The notes below the pieces were generated by a model, which worked only from the letters and a program-made list of their open reading frames with translations, had not been told where the DNA came from and did no database searches. A program made the position numbers and the translations under genes. DNA of 34,851 bases from Marisediminitalea oceani (lineage in GTDB: Bacteria > Pseudomonadota > Gammaproteobacteria > Enterobacterales > Alteromonadaceae): positions 53,523 to 88,373 of the forward strand of contig NZ_RCUA01000071.1 in assembly GCF_003731635.1 (NCBI RefSeq), in the 5' to 3' direction. Within the stretch, counting starts at the first letter, position 1. Each line of letters starts with the position of its first letter. Positions 8,062 to 15,952 of this stretch are shown here, in pieces.

Positions 8062-9645
8062 TTATTCTTCTACCAGATCCAGTGCCTGATTAATCAGGTG
8101 GAACACGACGTTCTGTTCAACAACGCCCTGGACAAGTTGACTGCCCGGGCCCGTGGCATGCAATGAAATATCTTCACCAGCATGGGTTTCTGAACCCAAA
8201 GGAATAAGGGCTTCCTGGTGGTAACCAGAAGCTTCGGTATCAACGTTTGTAATATCCATACGGCCGGTGTTGGCAGCATAAGCATAGATTGCATCGGCAT
8301 CTGTTTCGTTACCCAGGTCCTGGAAACCCAGACCGTTGGTGTAACCCAGCGTGGTGTAAGGCATGTTATCAGCGGCCATAGCCGGCTCATCAGAGCCAAC
8401 ATTTACCACTTTACCCAGGATAGGGTTACCGCGTTTAGGGTAACCAGCAATGGTAAATACATGGCTGTGGTCAGCGGTAACCAGAATAAGCGTGTCTTCA
8501 GGATTAGTATTTTCGTAAGCAGCCTTCACTGCCGCTTCAAATGCCAGGGTGTCTGTCAGGGCATTGTAGGCACTGCCAGCATGGTGGCCATGGTCGATAC
8601 GGCCAGATTCCACCATCAGGAAAAAACCTTTTTCATTATTGTCCAGAATATCGATGGCTTTTGTGGTCATATCGGCAACCGAAGGCTCGCCGGCCACATC
8701 ATTCGCGCGGTCTGCTTCGTACTGCATGTGAGATTCATTAAACAAACCAAATACACGCTCGGTACTGGCAGGGTCAATGGCGTCAAAGCCAGCCTGATCG
8801 TAAACATAGACACCGTTTTGGTACATATCCTGCCATTCTGCGGTGAGGTCGCGTGAATCGGTGCGATCGCCTTCTACCGAGCTAACGGCATCCGGGCTGT
8901 TAAACGCAGCATCGCGAGGCAGGAAGTGACGACGGCCACCACCGAAAGCGACTTCTATACCGTTTACATCAATACCGGTATAACGGTCTTCCAGGTAGGT
9001 TTCAAAATTAACCAGTTGATCGGCAATGTCTTTACAACCTGCAGTTACTGCAGCTTCAGGCATATCTGATACATCTTCCCAGTTACGATCGGCAGACTTT
9101 GCATACGTAGCTGCTGGTGTAGCGTGGGTAATACGTGCAGTAGAAATGATGCCGGTTGACAAGCCTTTAATTTCGGCCAACTCCAGTGCGGTAATCACTT
9201 CGTTACCTGCCACAGTCGAGCAGTCGCCACGCTCAATGTCTTCGTCAACACCAATCACGCCTACGTCGGTTTTTAATCCCGACATCATGGCGGTCATGGT
9301 ACCGGCTGAATCAGGGGTTTGTGCATCCACGTTATACGTTTTCACCAACGCGGTGTACGGAAATTCTTCAAAGGCCAGGTAACCTTCTTCACCCATCTCA
9401 CCGGCCATCTGACCTTTTAAGATACGTGAAGCAGTGAGAGTGGAAACCCCCATGCCGTCACCCACAAACAAAATAACGTTTTTTGCCTTAAACTTGCTGT
9501 TTACTTCAAGTTTTTGTGCAATTTTAGATTGAGCGTCAGTAAACCACGCGCTTTGTGCCTGAGAATCAGGCAGAACATCAGCGTGCAGTCCTGAAGAAAC
9601 GGCAAGGGCTATCGCACTTGCTGCGGCTTTCAAGATCAATTTCAT
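8062..9645 (-). CDS. PhoA-family alkaline phosphatase, exported
   Basis: A 527-residue periplasmic or secreted alkaline phosphatase. A Sec signal peptide covers about residues 1-22 (KLILKAAASAIALAVSSG, cut near LHA). The Alk_phosphatase domain shows FVGDGMG (Asp63), TPDSAGTMTAM (Ser113 nucleophile), ESGRIDHGHHAG, TADHSHVF and GSETHAGED. ATG at 9645 is preceded by GGGAA. It is the first gene of a probable operon. The catalytic domain is nearly the same, block after block, as that of the downstream lipoprotein phosphatase, so the pair is a tandem duplication. Expression is presumably induced by phosphate starvation as for other PhoA enzymes; a convincing Pho box was not found. Confidence 0.93.
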   Translation of the reverse strand: MKLILKAAASAIALAVSSGLHADVLPDSQAQSAWFTDAQSKIAQKLEVNSKFKAKNVILFVGDGMGVSTLTASRILKGQMAGEMGEEGYLAFEEFPYTALVKTYNVDAQTPDSAGTMTAMMSGLKTDVGVIGVDEDIERGDCSTVAGNEVITALELAEIKGLSTGIISTARITHATPAATYAKSADRNWEDVSDMPEAAVTAGCKDIADQLVNFETYLEDRYTGIDVNGIEVAFGGGRRHFLPRDAAFNSPDAVSSVEGDRTDSRDLTAEWQDMYQNGVYVYDQAGFDAIDPASTERVFGLFNESHMQYEADRANDVAGEPSVADMTTKAIDILDNNEKGFFLMVESGRIDHGHHAGSAYNALTDTLAFEAAVKAAYENTNPEDTLILVTADHSHVFTIAGYPKRGNPILGKVVNVGSDEPAMAADNMPYTTLGYTNGLGFQDLGNETDADAIYAYAANTGRMDITNVDTEASGYHQEALIPLGSETHAGEDISLHATGPGSQLVQGVVEQNVVFHLINQALDLVEE

Positions 9646-9661
9646 TTTTGTATTCCCAATT

Positions 9662-9685
9662 ATGACATTTTATATTTTTTGTCAT
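9662..9685. promoter_or_regulatory. Inverted repeat upstream of phosphatase operon
   Basis: ATGACA and TGTCAT are separated by 12 A/T-rich bases, ending 17 bp before the first phosphatase ATG. The TGTCAT element resembles a PhoB half-site, but PhoB sites are direct repeats 11 bp apart and this is inverted, so the binding protein is unknown. Confidence 0.3.
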
Positions 9686-9856
9686 GCAAACCGAGGGTTG
9701 CTTAACGAGGTTTAATCAACGCGGCTGGACGGTTGTGCAGGTTGCAAGCTACACAAAGCGTTGAATGAAAATTAGCCTAATCAGGATGTGTGAAGGATAG
9801 TTGACCTATAAATGAAGGTTTGTTGTCAGAATGGTGATGTTAATGTTGCAGGAATA

Positions 9857-10591
9857 TTACCGGCTAAGCGTAAACTGCCGTTTTTCAAGGCGCACATCTA
9901 CCGCGCTCACCCGTAATACACTGCCCTGGGTATACCAGTCGCCTACCACAATCCGATGGGCGGGTTTGCCGTTAACGGTAAGTGAGTGAATGTTGGGCCG
10001 GTGGGTATGGCCGTGGATAAGTTGCTGAACATTGTGTCTTACCATAACGTAAACCACTTCATCGGGGGTGACATCCATAATTTCAGCGGTAAGATTTTGC
10101 TGGTTTTTCTGACTGGTTTTGCGCCCGCGCTTAGCGAGCTTACGGCGTAACCATAATGGCAGGGCACCTACTAACCGAGGCCACCACCATCCCCGGGCCT
10201 TTTTCCGGAATTTCTGATATTCGATATCCAACGTGCACAGTTCATCGCCATGCAGGAGTAAAGTTGGCGTGCCATAAAGGTCAATCACCTGCTGTTCCGG
10301 AAGCAGCGTCATGCCCGCTTTTGTGGTCCAGCCTTCACGGATCGCGAAGTCGCGATTACCATGAATAAAATACACCGGCGTAGTTGCCGATAACGCCTTA
10401 AAAGCACTGGCCACCCGTTCAGACAATGGCGTAACGTCGTCATCTCCTAACCAGAACTCAAACAGATCGCCAAGCACGTACAGTGCTTCCGCCTGCGGGG
10501 CATCCTGCTTAAGAAAGGTGAGTAAACACTCGGTGATGTCATCACGCTCAGCGCTTAGATGTATGTCTGCAATAAAGTAAGTAAACGGCAT
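9857..10591 (-). CDS. lpxH: UDP-2,3-diacylglucosamine diphosphatase LpxH
   Basis: A 244-residue calcineurin-like phosphoesterase that cleaves UDP-2,3-diacylglucosamine to lipid X plus UMP, the fourth step of lipid A synthesis, at the inner membrane. Metal-binding motifs are in order: ADIHLS (Asp9, His11), VLGDLFEFWLGDDD, HGNRDFAIR, LLHGDELCT and LIHGHTHRPNIH. Length is normal. It lies 81 bp behind ppiB on the same strand, the order seen in E. coli, but a terminator hairpin sits in between, so much of its transcription may be attenuated or start separately. Confidence 0.96.
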   Translation of the reverse strand: MPFTYFIADIHLSAERDDITECLLTFLKQDAPQAEALYVLGDLFEFWLGDDDVTPLSERVASAFKALSATTPVYFIHGNRDFAIREGWTTKAGMTLLPEQQVIDLYGTPTLLLHGDELCTLDIEYQKFRKKARGWWWPRLVGALPLWLRRKLAKRGRKTSQKNQQNLTAEIMDVTPDEVVYVMVRHNVQQLIHGHTHRPNIHSLTVNGKPAHRIVVGDWYTQGSVLRVSAVDVRLEKRQFTLSR

Positions 10592-10613
10592 TAATTATTA
10601 GCTTTTAGGCATT

Positions 10614-10636
10614 AAAAAGGGAGCCTGCAGACTCCC
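10614..10636 (-). terminator. Rho-independent terminator after ppiB
   Basis: On the minus strand GGGAG-TCTGCAG-GCTCCC (a short GC stem, itself symmetric) is followed at once by TTTTT. It sits between the ppiB stop and the lpxH start, and could be a partial terminator or attenuator for lpxH. Confidence 0.75.
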
Positions 10637-10672
10637 CGGAGCGTGTTCAGTAATCAGGCTGCAATGTGCAGA

Positions 10673-11167
10673 TTATTCACTAATCACTGCTTTTTCGATA
10701 ATAACAGCTTCAACCGGCACATCCTGATGATAACCGTAATTGCCTGTTTTTACATTTTTAATTTTTTCAACAACATCCATACCATCGGTTACTTTACCGA
10801 ATGCACAATAACCCCAGCCATTCATGCTCTCACTGGAGAAGTTAAGGAAGTCGTTGTCTTTAACGTTAATGAAAAACTGTGCAGTAGCTGAATGTGGATC
10901 GTTAGTGCGGGCCATTGCGATAGTGCCAGCTTCGTTGGCTACGCCATTGTTAGCTTCGTTTTCGATAGGTGCTTTGGTTTCTTTTTGTTCCATATCAGGC
11001 GTCATACCGCCGCCCTGGATCATAAAGCCGTCGATTACGCGATGGAAAATGGTGTTGTCATAAAAACCGTCTTGTACATAAGACAGAAAGTTCTCAACCG
11101 TTTTCGGTGCTTTATCGGCATACAGTTCCAGGGTAATGTCGCCGTGATTTGTTTTAAACGTCACCAT
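10673..11167 (-). CDS. ppiB: Cytoplasmic peptidyl-prolyl cis-trans isomerase PpiB
   Basis: A 164-residue cyclophilin without signal peptide. The catalytic core is visible: [15 protein letters not shown] (active-site Arg), [16 protein letters not shown] and [18 protein letters not shown]. It catalyses cis-trans isomerisation of peptidyl-prolyl bonds during folding in the cytoplasm. The N-terminal [19 protein letters not shown] is typical of PpiB. It is divergent from cysS, with about 200 bp of shared upstream region, and leads into lpxH. Confidence 0.96.
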   Translation of the reverse strand: MVTFKTNHGDITLELYADKAPKTVENFLSYVQDGFYDNTIFHRVIDGFMIQGGGMTPDMEQKETKAPIENEANNGVANEAGTIAMARTNDPHSATAQFFINVKDNDFLNFSSESMNGWGYCAFGKVTDGMDVVEKIKNVKTGNYGYHQDVPVEAVIIEKAVISE

Positions 11168-11369
11168 AGTGTTTAACCTTACCTTAATTTAGTTTTTGGC
11201 TATATAGACCGCTAATGGTAGCCCAAATGCCAGAATGCGAAAACCCCTCTGAAGTACCTATTTGTTTATTCGCCTGAAAATGCGTTTATAACTGGCGGCA
11301 GAGCGTGGTCAGACGGGAATTACAGTGCTAAACTTCGCCACCCAAACCGGTTTAAGAGGAAATTAGGAT

Positions 11370-12758
11370 ATGTTGCAACTGTTTAACACCAAAACCCGTC
11401 AGAAAGAGCGTTTTCAGCCGCTGGTAGAAGGGAAGGTGGGACTCTATGTTTGTGGCATAACCGTGTATGACCTCAGCCACATGGGCCATGCCCGTACTTA
11501 TCTCAGTTTTGATGTGTTGGTGCGTTATCTGCGTCACCTGGATTATGACGTGAAGTACGTGCGTAACATCACCGATGTGGACGATAAAATCATCGCCCGG
11601 GCCAATGAAAACGGCGAAACAACCGAAGCGCTTACCGAGCGTACCATTGCCATGATGCACGAAGATTTCGCTGCGCTGAATCTGGTTGAGCCGGATATCG
11701 AACCGCGGGTCACCGGGCACATGGCCGAGATTATCGACGTCATCGAAAAGCTCGTGGCTAAAGGCTATGCCTATCAGGCCGGGAACGGCGATGTGTTGTT
11801 TGACGTGAGCAAGTTTAATGAATACGGCAAACTGAGCCGACAGAATCTGGAACAGTTACAGTCTGGTGCGCGTGTTGAAGTGGCAGCGGGTAAAGACGAT
11901 CCGCTGGACTTCGTGCTGTGGAAAACCGCCAAGCCGGGCGAACCGGCCTGGGCTTCACCCTGGGGCGACGGCCGACCAGGCTGGCACATTGAATGTAGCG
12001 CCATGAATCACAAACATCTGGGCGAGCACTTCGATATTCACGGCGGTGGTTCTGACTTAATCTTCCCGCACCATGAAAATGAAGTGGCGCAATCCTGCTG
12101 TGCTTTCGATACACCTTATGTAAATACCTGGATGCATACCGGGATGGTGCAGGTGAATGACGAGAAGATGTCCAAATCACTGGGCAACTTCTTTACCTTG
12201 CGTGATGTATTAGGTGAGCACGATGCGGAAATTCTGCGCTTCTTTTTGATGTCGGCGCATTACCGCAGCCAGCTCAGTTATTCCCAGGATAATATCGACC
12301 AGGCTAAATCAGCTCTTGAGCGGCTTTACACCGCACTGCGCGGTGTGAAGGTAGACAGCGTCACTGACCTCAGTTACGGCGGATACCTTGAGCGTTTTGA
12401 GAAGGCCATGAATGATGATCTGAATGTGCCAGAGGCTTACTCGGTGCTGTTCGACCTTGCCCGTGATTTAAATAAACACAAGTCACAGGGCGATGCTGGT
12501 GCAGAAGAAGCTGGCAAGCTTGCCGCCGTGCTAAAAGGCATTGGTGGTATTCTGGGCTTCCTGCAGCGCGATCCGGAAGCCTTTATGCAGTCGGGCAATG
12601 ACGACGAGGTAGCGGAAATCGAAGCGCTTATCAAAGCGCGGAATGACGCTCGTGCAGCGAAAGACTGGGGCGCAGCCGATGCCGCTCGCGACAAACTCAC
12701 CGCCATGGGCATTGTGCTGGAGGACGGCGCCGGCGGCACCACCTGGCGCCGCCAGTAA
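11370..12758 (+). CDS. cysS: Cysteinyl-tRNA synthetase
   Basis: A 462-residue class I synthetase charging tRNA-Cys. The zinc and HIGH region reads [18 protein letters not shown], with further zinc ligands in WHIECSAMN and [11 protein letters not shown], and the KMSKS loop is KMSKSLGNF. The C-terminal anticodon-binding part ends with the usual [22 protein letters not shown]. Length and domain order match the E. coli enzyme. ATG 11370 has GAGGAAATTAGGAT upstream. The gene is single, with no clear terminator; a repeat-rich spacer follows. Confidence 0.97.
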   Translation: MLQLFNTKTRQKERFQPLVEGKVGLYVCGITVYDLSHMGHARTYLSFDVLVRYLRHLDYDVKYVRNITDVDDKIIARANENGETTEALTERTIAMMHEDFAALNLVEPDIEPRVTGHMAEIIDVIEKLVAKGYAYQAGNGDVLFDVSKFNEYGKLSRQNLEQLQSGARVEVAAGKDDPLDFVLWKTAKPGEPAWASPWGDGRPGWHIECSAMNHKHLGEHFDIHGGGSDLIFPHHENEVAQSCCAFDTPYVNTWMHTGMVQVNDEKMSKSLGNFFTLRDVLGEHDAEILRFFLMSAHYRSQLSYSQDNIDQAKSALERLYTALRGVKVDSVTDLSYGGYLERFEKAMNDDLNVPEAYSVLFDLARDLNKHKSQGDAGAEEAGKLAAVLKGIGGILGFLQRDPEAFMQSGNDDEVAEIEALIKARNDARAAKDWGAADAARDKLTAMGIVLEDGAGGTTWRRQ

Positions 12759-12903
12759 CAGCAAAGGGCTAATTTATAATTTGCCTTCGCGGAATTTGCG
12801 CAACAAATATCCGGGAAGACAAAAGAATTTGGATTGCGTGACAGAGGTATTGACACCGGGGACATAAGACTTCTGTCATCTCCATATAAACCCTCTCTGT
12901 TCT

Positions 12904-13034
12904 CCCAGCATGCACCACCTATGTCACCCCCGCATACACCTCATTCGCCATCCCCGCATGCATCCCTTCCGTTATCCCCGCATGCACCTCTTCCGTTATC
13001 CCCGCATGCATCCCCCTTCGTCATCCCCGCATGC
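12904..13034 (+). repeat. 24-bp tandem repeat array built on CCCCGCATGC
   Basis: The core CCCCGCAT recurs at 12928, 12952, 12976, 13000 and 13025, with a decayed unit CCCAGCAT at 12904: six units with periods 24, 24, 24, 24 and 25. Between cores the sequence is similar (CACCTCTTCCGTTAT-like), not unique. The last unit is at the same time the left arm of the REP-like hairpin that follows. Confidence 0.85.
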
Positions 13035-13140
13035 TTTTGGGCGGGGATCCCCATACATGTTGTCGGGGAGTTTATCCAACGTCTCGATTTACTTTTCGAT
13101 TGAGTCAGCCTTCTCGGGAGATCCCGGCTCAAGGCCGGGA
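13021..13140. repeat. REP-like palindromic element, copy 1
   Basis: The left hairpin has CCCCGC at 13025 and GCGGGG ending at 13046. The spacer carries TGAGTCAG near 13100. The right hairpin is CCCGGC-TCAAG-GCCGGG at 13123-13139. The same two-hairpin architecture and wording (GGGAGATCCCGGCTC) recur twice at 20473-20673. Confidence 0.75.
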
Positions 13141-13215
13141 AGACAGAAGAATTTGGGCGGTGATCTCCAAACATGTTATTGGGGAGTATAAACAACCCCC
13201 CTGATAACATCCTGA

Positions 13216-13824
13216 TCAAACCTCCACAATCAACAATAATGTGGCGGCCGTGGCTGCACCCATCACCAGATTAAAACCTCTTTGCCGTCGCGGGTTATTT
13301 AGCCACAAACGCAGTTTCGCACCGGTGCCGGCCCATAATGAAATCGCAGGTAAACCGAGCAGTGCAAAGGCCAGCATAATCATCGCGCCGGACTGTGCGT
13401 AGTCATTACCTGGCAAACTAAAAGTACTCACACTAACAAGCGCCATCATCCACGCTTTGGGATTAACAAACTGAAATAGCGCCGCCTGCCACCAGGTGAA
13501 GGGCTGAGTTGAGCGCCCATTATCACTACTGATGCCGTTAACCGGGCCGGAGGCAATTTTAAACGCCAGCCAGAGCAGGTAGGCCGCACCGGCAACATTC
13601 AGCACCGAATAAATGACCGGATAAAGCTGAAACAGCACACCGAGACCAAGCAGTACGCTCAGTAACAACATAGACACACCAAATACAATTCCCAGCATAT
13701 GAGGTAACGTGCGGGTAAAACCAAATTGGGCCCCTGAAGCCAGCAGCATCATGTTATTTGGCCCTGGAGTGACAGAAGTAATAAAAGCAAAGGTGGCAAT
13801 GCCCAGCGATAATGAGGTTTCCAT
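13216..13824 (-). CDS. LysE/RhtB-family amino-acid exporter
   Basis: A 202-residue membrane protein of the LysE/RhtB family. The N-terminal helix carries the family signature FITSVTPGPNNMMLL (about residues 14-28), followed by five further hydrophobic helices. FVNPKAWMMAL (about 114-124) is the second conserved motif. Such proteins export amino acids or their derivatives across the inner membrane, probably by proton exchange; the substrate is not readable. It is divergent from a MocR-type regulator gene across a 233-bp region with repeated CTGTATGG motifs, the usual arrangement for a regulator and its exporter. Confidence 0.92.
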   Translation of the reverse strand: METSLSLGIATFAFITSVTPGPNNMMLLASGAQFGFTRTLPHMLGIVFGVSMLLLSVLLGLGVLFQLYPVIYSVLNVAGAAYLLWLAFKIASGPVNGISSDNGRSTQPFTWWQAALFQFVNPKAWMMALVSVSTFSLPGNDYAQSGAMIMLAFALLGLPAISLWAGTGAKLRLWLNNPRRQRGFNLVMGAATAATLLLIVEV

Positions 13825-13935
13825 AAAAGTGCGCCCTGAAAAGTTAGTGATTAAAGTAGCGTTACAGCGCAGGCTGTTGTTATAGCATGCGGGATTAATC
13901 TGTATTTATTTAGATGCAATAAACTGAGTAACAAG

Positions 13936-14032
13936 CCATACAGATAGCTATTTAAGCCGGCTGTATGGTGCAAATTTCCATAAACTGTATGGTTTTGTAT
14001 TTAAAAGTGCTGATATATTGATAGGTGTATGG
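13936..14032. promoter_or_regulatory. Repeated CTGTATGG operator-like motifs
   Basis: Four copies lie between the exporter and the regulator: CCATACAG (inverted, 13936-13943), CTGTATGG (13961-13968), CTGTATGGTTTTGTAT (13985) and GTGTATGGTTTTCGAT (14025). Direct and inverted copies of one short motif in a divergent MocR intergenic region suggest binding sites for that regulator. Confidence 0.55.
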
Positions 14033-14057
14033 TTTTCGATATTTAGCGGATATACAG

Positions 14058-15488
14058 ATGAGCAGATATTTGCACCTGGCCACGCGGCTAAAAGAACACA
14101 TTCAGATGGGCTACTTTGCATCAGGCGATAAACTGCCGTCTGTTCGTCAACTTGCCAATGAGCACGGCGTTAGCATTTCCACCGTACAGGAAGCCTACCG
14201 GGTGCTGGAGCAGGAAGGTCTGGTTACCGCTAAGGCAAAGTCGGGCTATTTTGTTGCAAAGGCTAAAGAACGCATTGCGCGGCCAAGGGAGTCTAAACCA
14301 CCGCAGCGGCCCATGGACGTATCGCTCTGGGAAGATGTGCTGGCCATGCTGATGGGCCATGGTGTAGAGGCCAGTTGTGAGTTTCAGCATGCCATGCCGG
14401 ATATGAGTTCATCGACTCTGAAACCGCTACTGAAAAATATCTACGAACTTAACCGCCACCGTCCGCAGGATGGCATGTCTTATGGGCATGTACAGGGCGA
14501 ACTCGGACTTCGTGAGCAACTGGTGCGGCTTACCGCCACCACCGGATGCCAGCTCGATGCAGAAGACTTCGTAGTCACCTCTGGCTGTCAGGAAGCACTG
14601 TCAGTTTGCTTAAGGGCGGTAGCACAAAGCGGCGATGTGATAGCGGTAGAGTCTCCGGGGTTTTATGGTGCCATGCAGGCCATCAAAGCAGCTAACTTAA
14701 AAGCGCTTGAAATCCCCACTGATTCTCGTGACGGTATGAGTATAGAGGCGCTCAGGCTGGCCATGGATCAATGGCCGGTTAAAGCTATCTTAGTTACGCC
14801 AACGGTGAATAATCCTCAGGGCTACGTGATGCCTCTGGCTAAAAAGCAGGCGCTGTATCAACTGGCGCGGGAATACGATATAGCGATAATCGAAGATGAT
14901 ATTTACGGTGATATTGCCTTTGAATACCCGCGTCCCAAAACCATTAAATCATTTGATGAAGATGGCCGGGTATTGCTGTGCTCTTCGTTTTCGAAAACCC
15001 TGGCGCCGGGTTTCAGAGTTGGCTGGATCGCGCCGGGGCGCTATCGGGACAAAGTGACCCACATTAAATATGTCAGTAGCTCCATGTGCCCAACGTTGCC
15101 GCAACTGGCGATTGGTAATTTTATTCGCCAAGGCGGTTACTAACGGCATTTACGGGCGATGCGCCAGTCTTACCGCAAAGCCAGGGATGTGATGCTCAAG
15201 GGCATCGAGGCGCACTTTCCGGAAAACACCCGGGTAAGCTTTCCGGAAGGGGGCTTTATTTTGTGGGTTGAGTTGCCCGAGGGCTATGATGCGACACGCC
15301 TGGCAGAGCAGGCCAAACAACGGGGGATAATCCTGGCTCCCGGGCAGATGTTTTCCGCCACCGGCAAGTACCGTAACTGCTTGCGGTTTAATTATATTGA
15401 TCGCGACCAGGCAACCCGCGAGCGAAGTATGGCGGTATTGGGCGAGCTACTAATGGATATGGCGCCAGCCAGTGTAGCAATGGCTTAG
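14058..15488 (+). pseudogene. MocR-type regulator (GntR helix-turn-helix plus aminotransferase fold) with in-frame TAA
   Basis: The full frame would give 476 residues: a GntR winged helix (about 1-75: KLPSVRQLANEHGVSISTVQEAYRVLEQEGL) and an aminotransferase class I domain with the PLP-lysine motif SSFSKTLAPGFRVGW. Codon 362 (15141-15143) is TAA in the sequence GGY-stop-RHLRAMRQ, where relatives have an acidic residue (GGYERHLR); GAA to TAA is one base change. The frame is unshifted and stays open to 15488 with conserved text (FPEGGFILWVELP, NCLRFNY). The upstream part ends without the small domain and its substrate-carboxylate Arg. Start ATG 14058 is preferred over GTG 14025, which lies inside an operator-like repeat. 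It presumably regulates the divergent exporter. A sequencing error or read-through is possible. Confidence 0.85.
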
Positions 15489-15952
15489 TGGCGCCCATAC
15501 CAGCGTTTGGTGCGCTGGCAGTATTGGCTGAATTCATCACCGAACAGCTCAAGCATAAAGCGCTCTTCAGGGACGATTTGAAACCGTTGTAAGTAGGCCA
15601 TGGTGATCAGCGCGAACACCAACCCGCTGGCATCGCGAACAATAAATGCTGCCCCTGCCACGCCAACAACCAGGCCCAGATACATGGGATTACGGGTATA
15701 GGCAAAAATGCCGCCATCCACCAGACGACTAGCATTTTGCGGTCGGTGAGGATTCACGGTGGTCCGCTGCTGCCTGAACGCCACAACGCCGGCTACTCCA
15801 ATTAACCCGCCAGCCACAAACAACACAAAACCGAAGGGGCGCAAAGGGTGGGGCAGTGGCATCACATTAAGAGTGGCGCAATACCAGGTGAGGGCCAGCG
15901 CAGCAACAAATACAATAACCGGCGGTATTTTAAGTTCAAGGTTGTTTAACAT
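15485..15952 (-). CDS. PEMT/ICMT-type membrane methyltransferase
   Basis: A 155-residue membrane protein of the phospholipid / isoprenylcysteine methyltransferase type. Four hydrophobic segments surround the signature GGIFAYTRNPMYLGL (about residues 79-93), and the C-terminal EERFMLELFGDEFSQYCQRTKRW contains the conserved E-E...F-G-x-x-Y-x-x-Y-x-x-x-x-x-R-W pattern used for S-adenosylmethionine binding. The methyl acceptor is unknown. Its start overlaps the end of the voltage-sensor-like gene by 17 bp, implying one transcript, and its stop overlaps the convergent MocR stop by 3 bp. Confidence 0.85.
   Translation of the reverse strand: MLNNLELKIPPVIVFVAALALTWYCATLNVMPLPHPLRPFGFVLFVAGGLIGVAGVVAFRQQRTTVNPHRPQNASRLVDGGIFAYTRNPMYLGLVVGVAGAAFIVRDASGLVFALITMAYLQRFQIVPEERFMLELFGDEFSQYCQRTKRWYGRH

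Larger units (their letters stand above)
12759..13215. other. Non-coding repeat-rich spacer between cysS and the LysE-family gene
   Basis: 457 bp with no credible gene; the short frames here translate the 24-bp tandem array as an octapeptide repeat. It contains the array (12904-13034), a REP-like palindrome pair (13021-13140) and partial further copies (about 12810-12830 and 13141-13190, sharing the CCGGGAAGACA.AAGAATTTGG wording). Confidence 0.7.

Noticed and set aside
8218..8856. Long plus-strand frame inside the first phosphatase
   Set aside because: Opposite to a strongly conserved enzyme and without any recognisable domain; an antisense shadow.
9640..9800. Pho box upstream of the phosphatases
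   Set aside because: Only single TGTCAT half-sites in inverted orientation; no 11-bp spaced direct repeats.
12904..13034. CRISPR array
   Set aside because: Unit length is 24 bp with no unique spacers; the sequence between cores is itself repeated, and no cas gene is present.
12910..13191. Protein with an octapeptide repeat (plus strand)
   Set aside because: The 24-bp DNA repeat is 8 codons, so any frame gives such a peptide; no ribosome site, and the frame runs through REP hairpins.
14025..14057. GTG start 11 codons upstream for the MocR gene
   Set aside because: It falls within a CTGTATGG-like repeat, and the added residues do not resemble the family; ATG 14058 is better.
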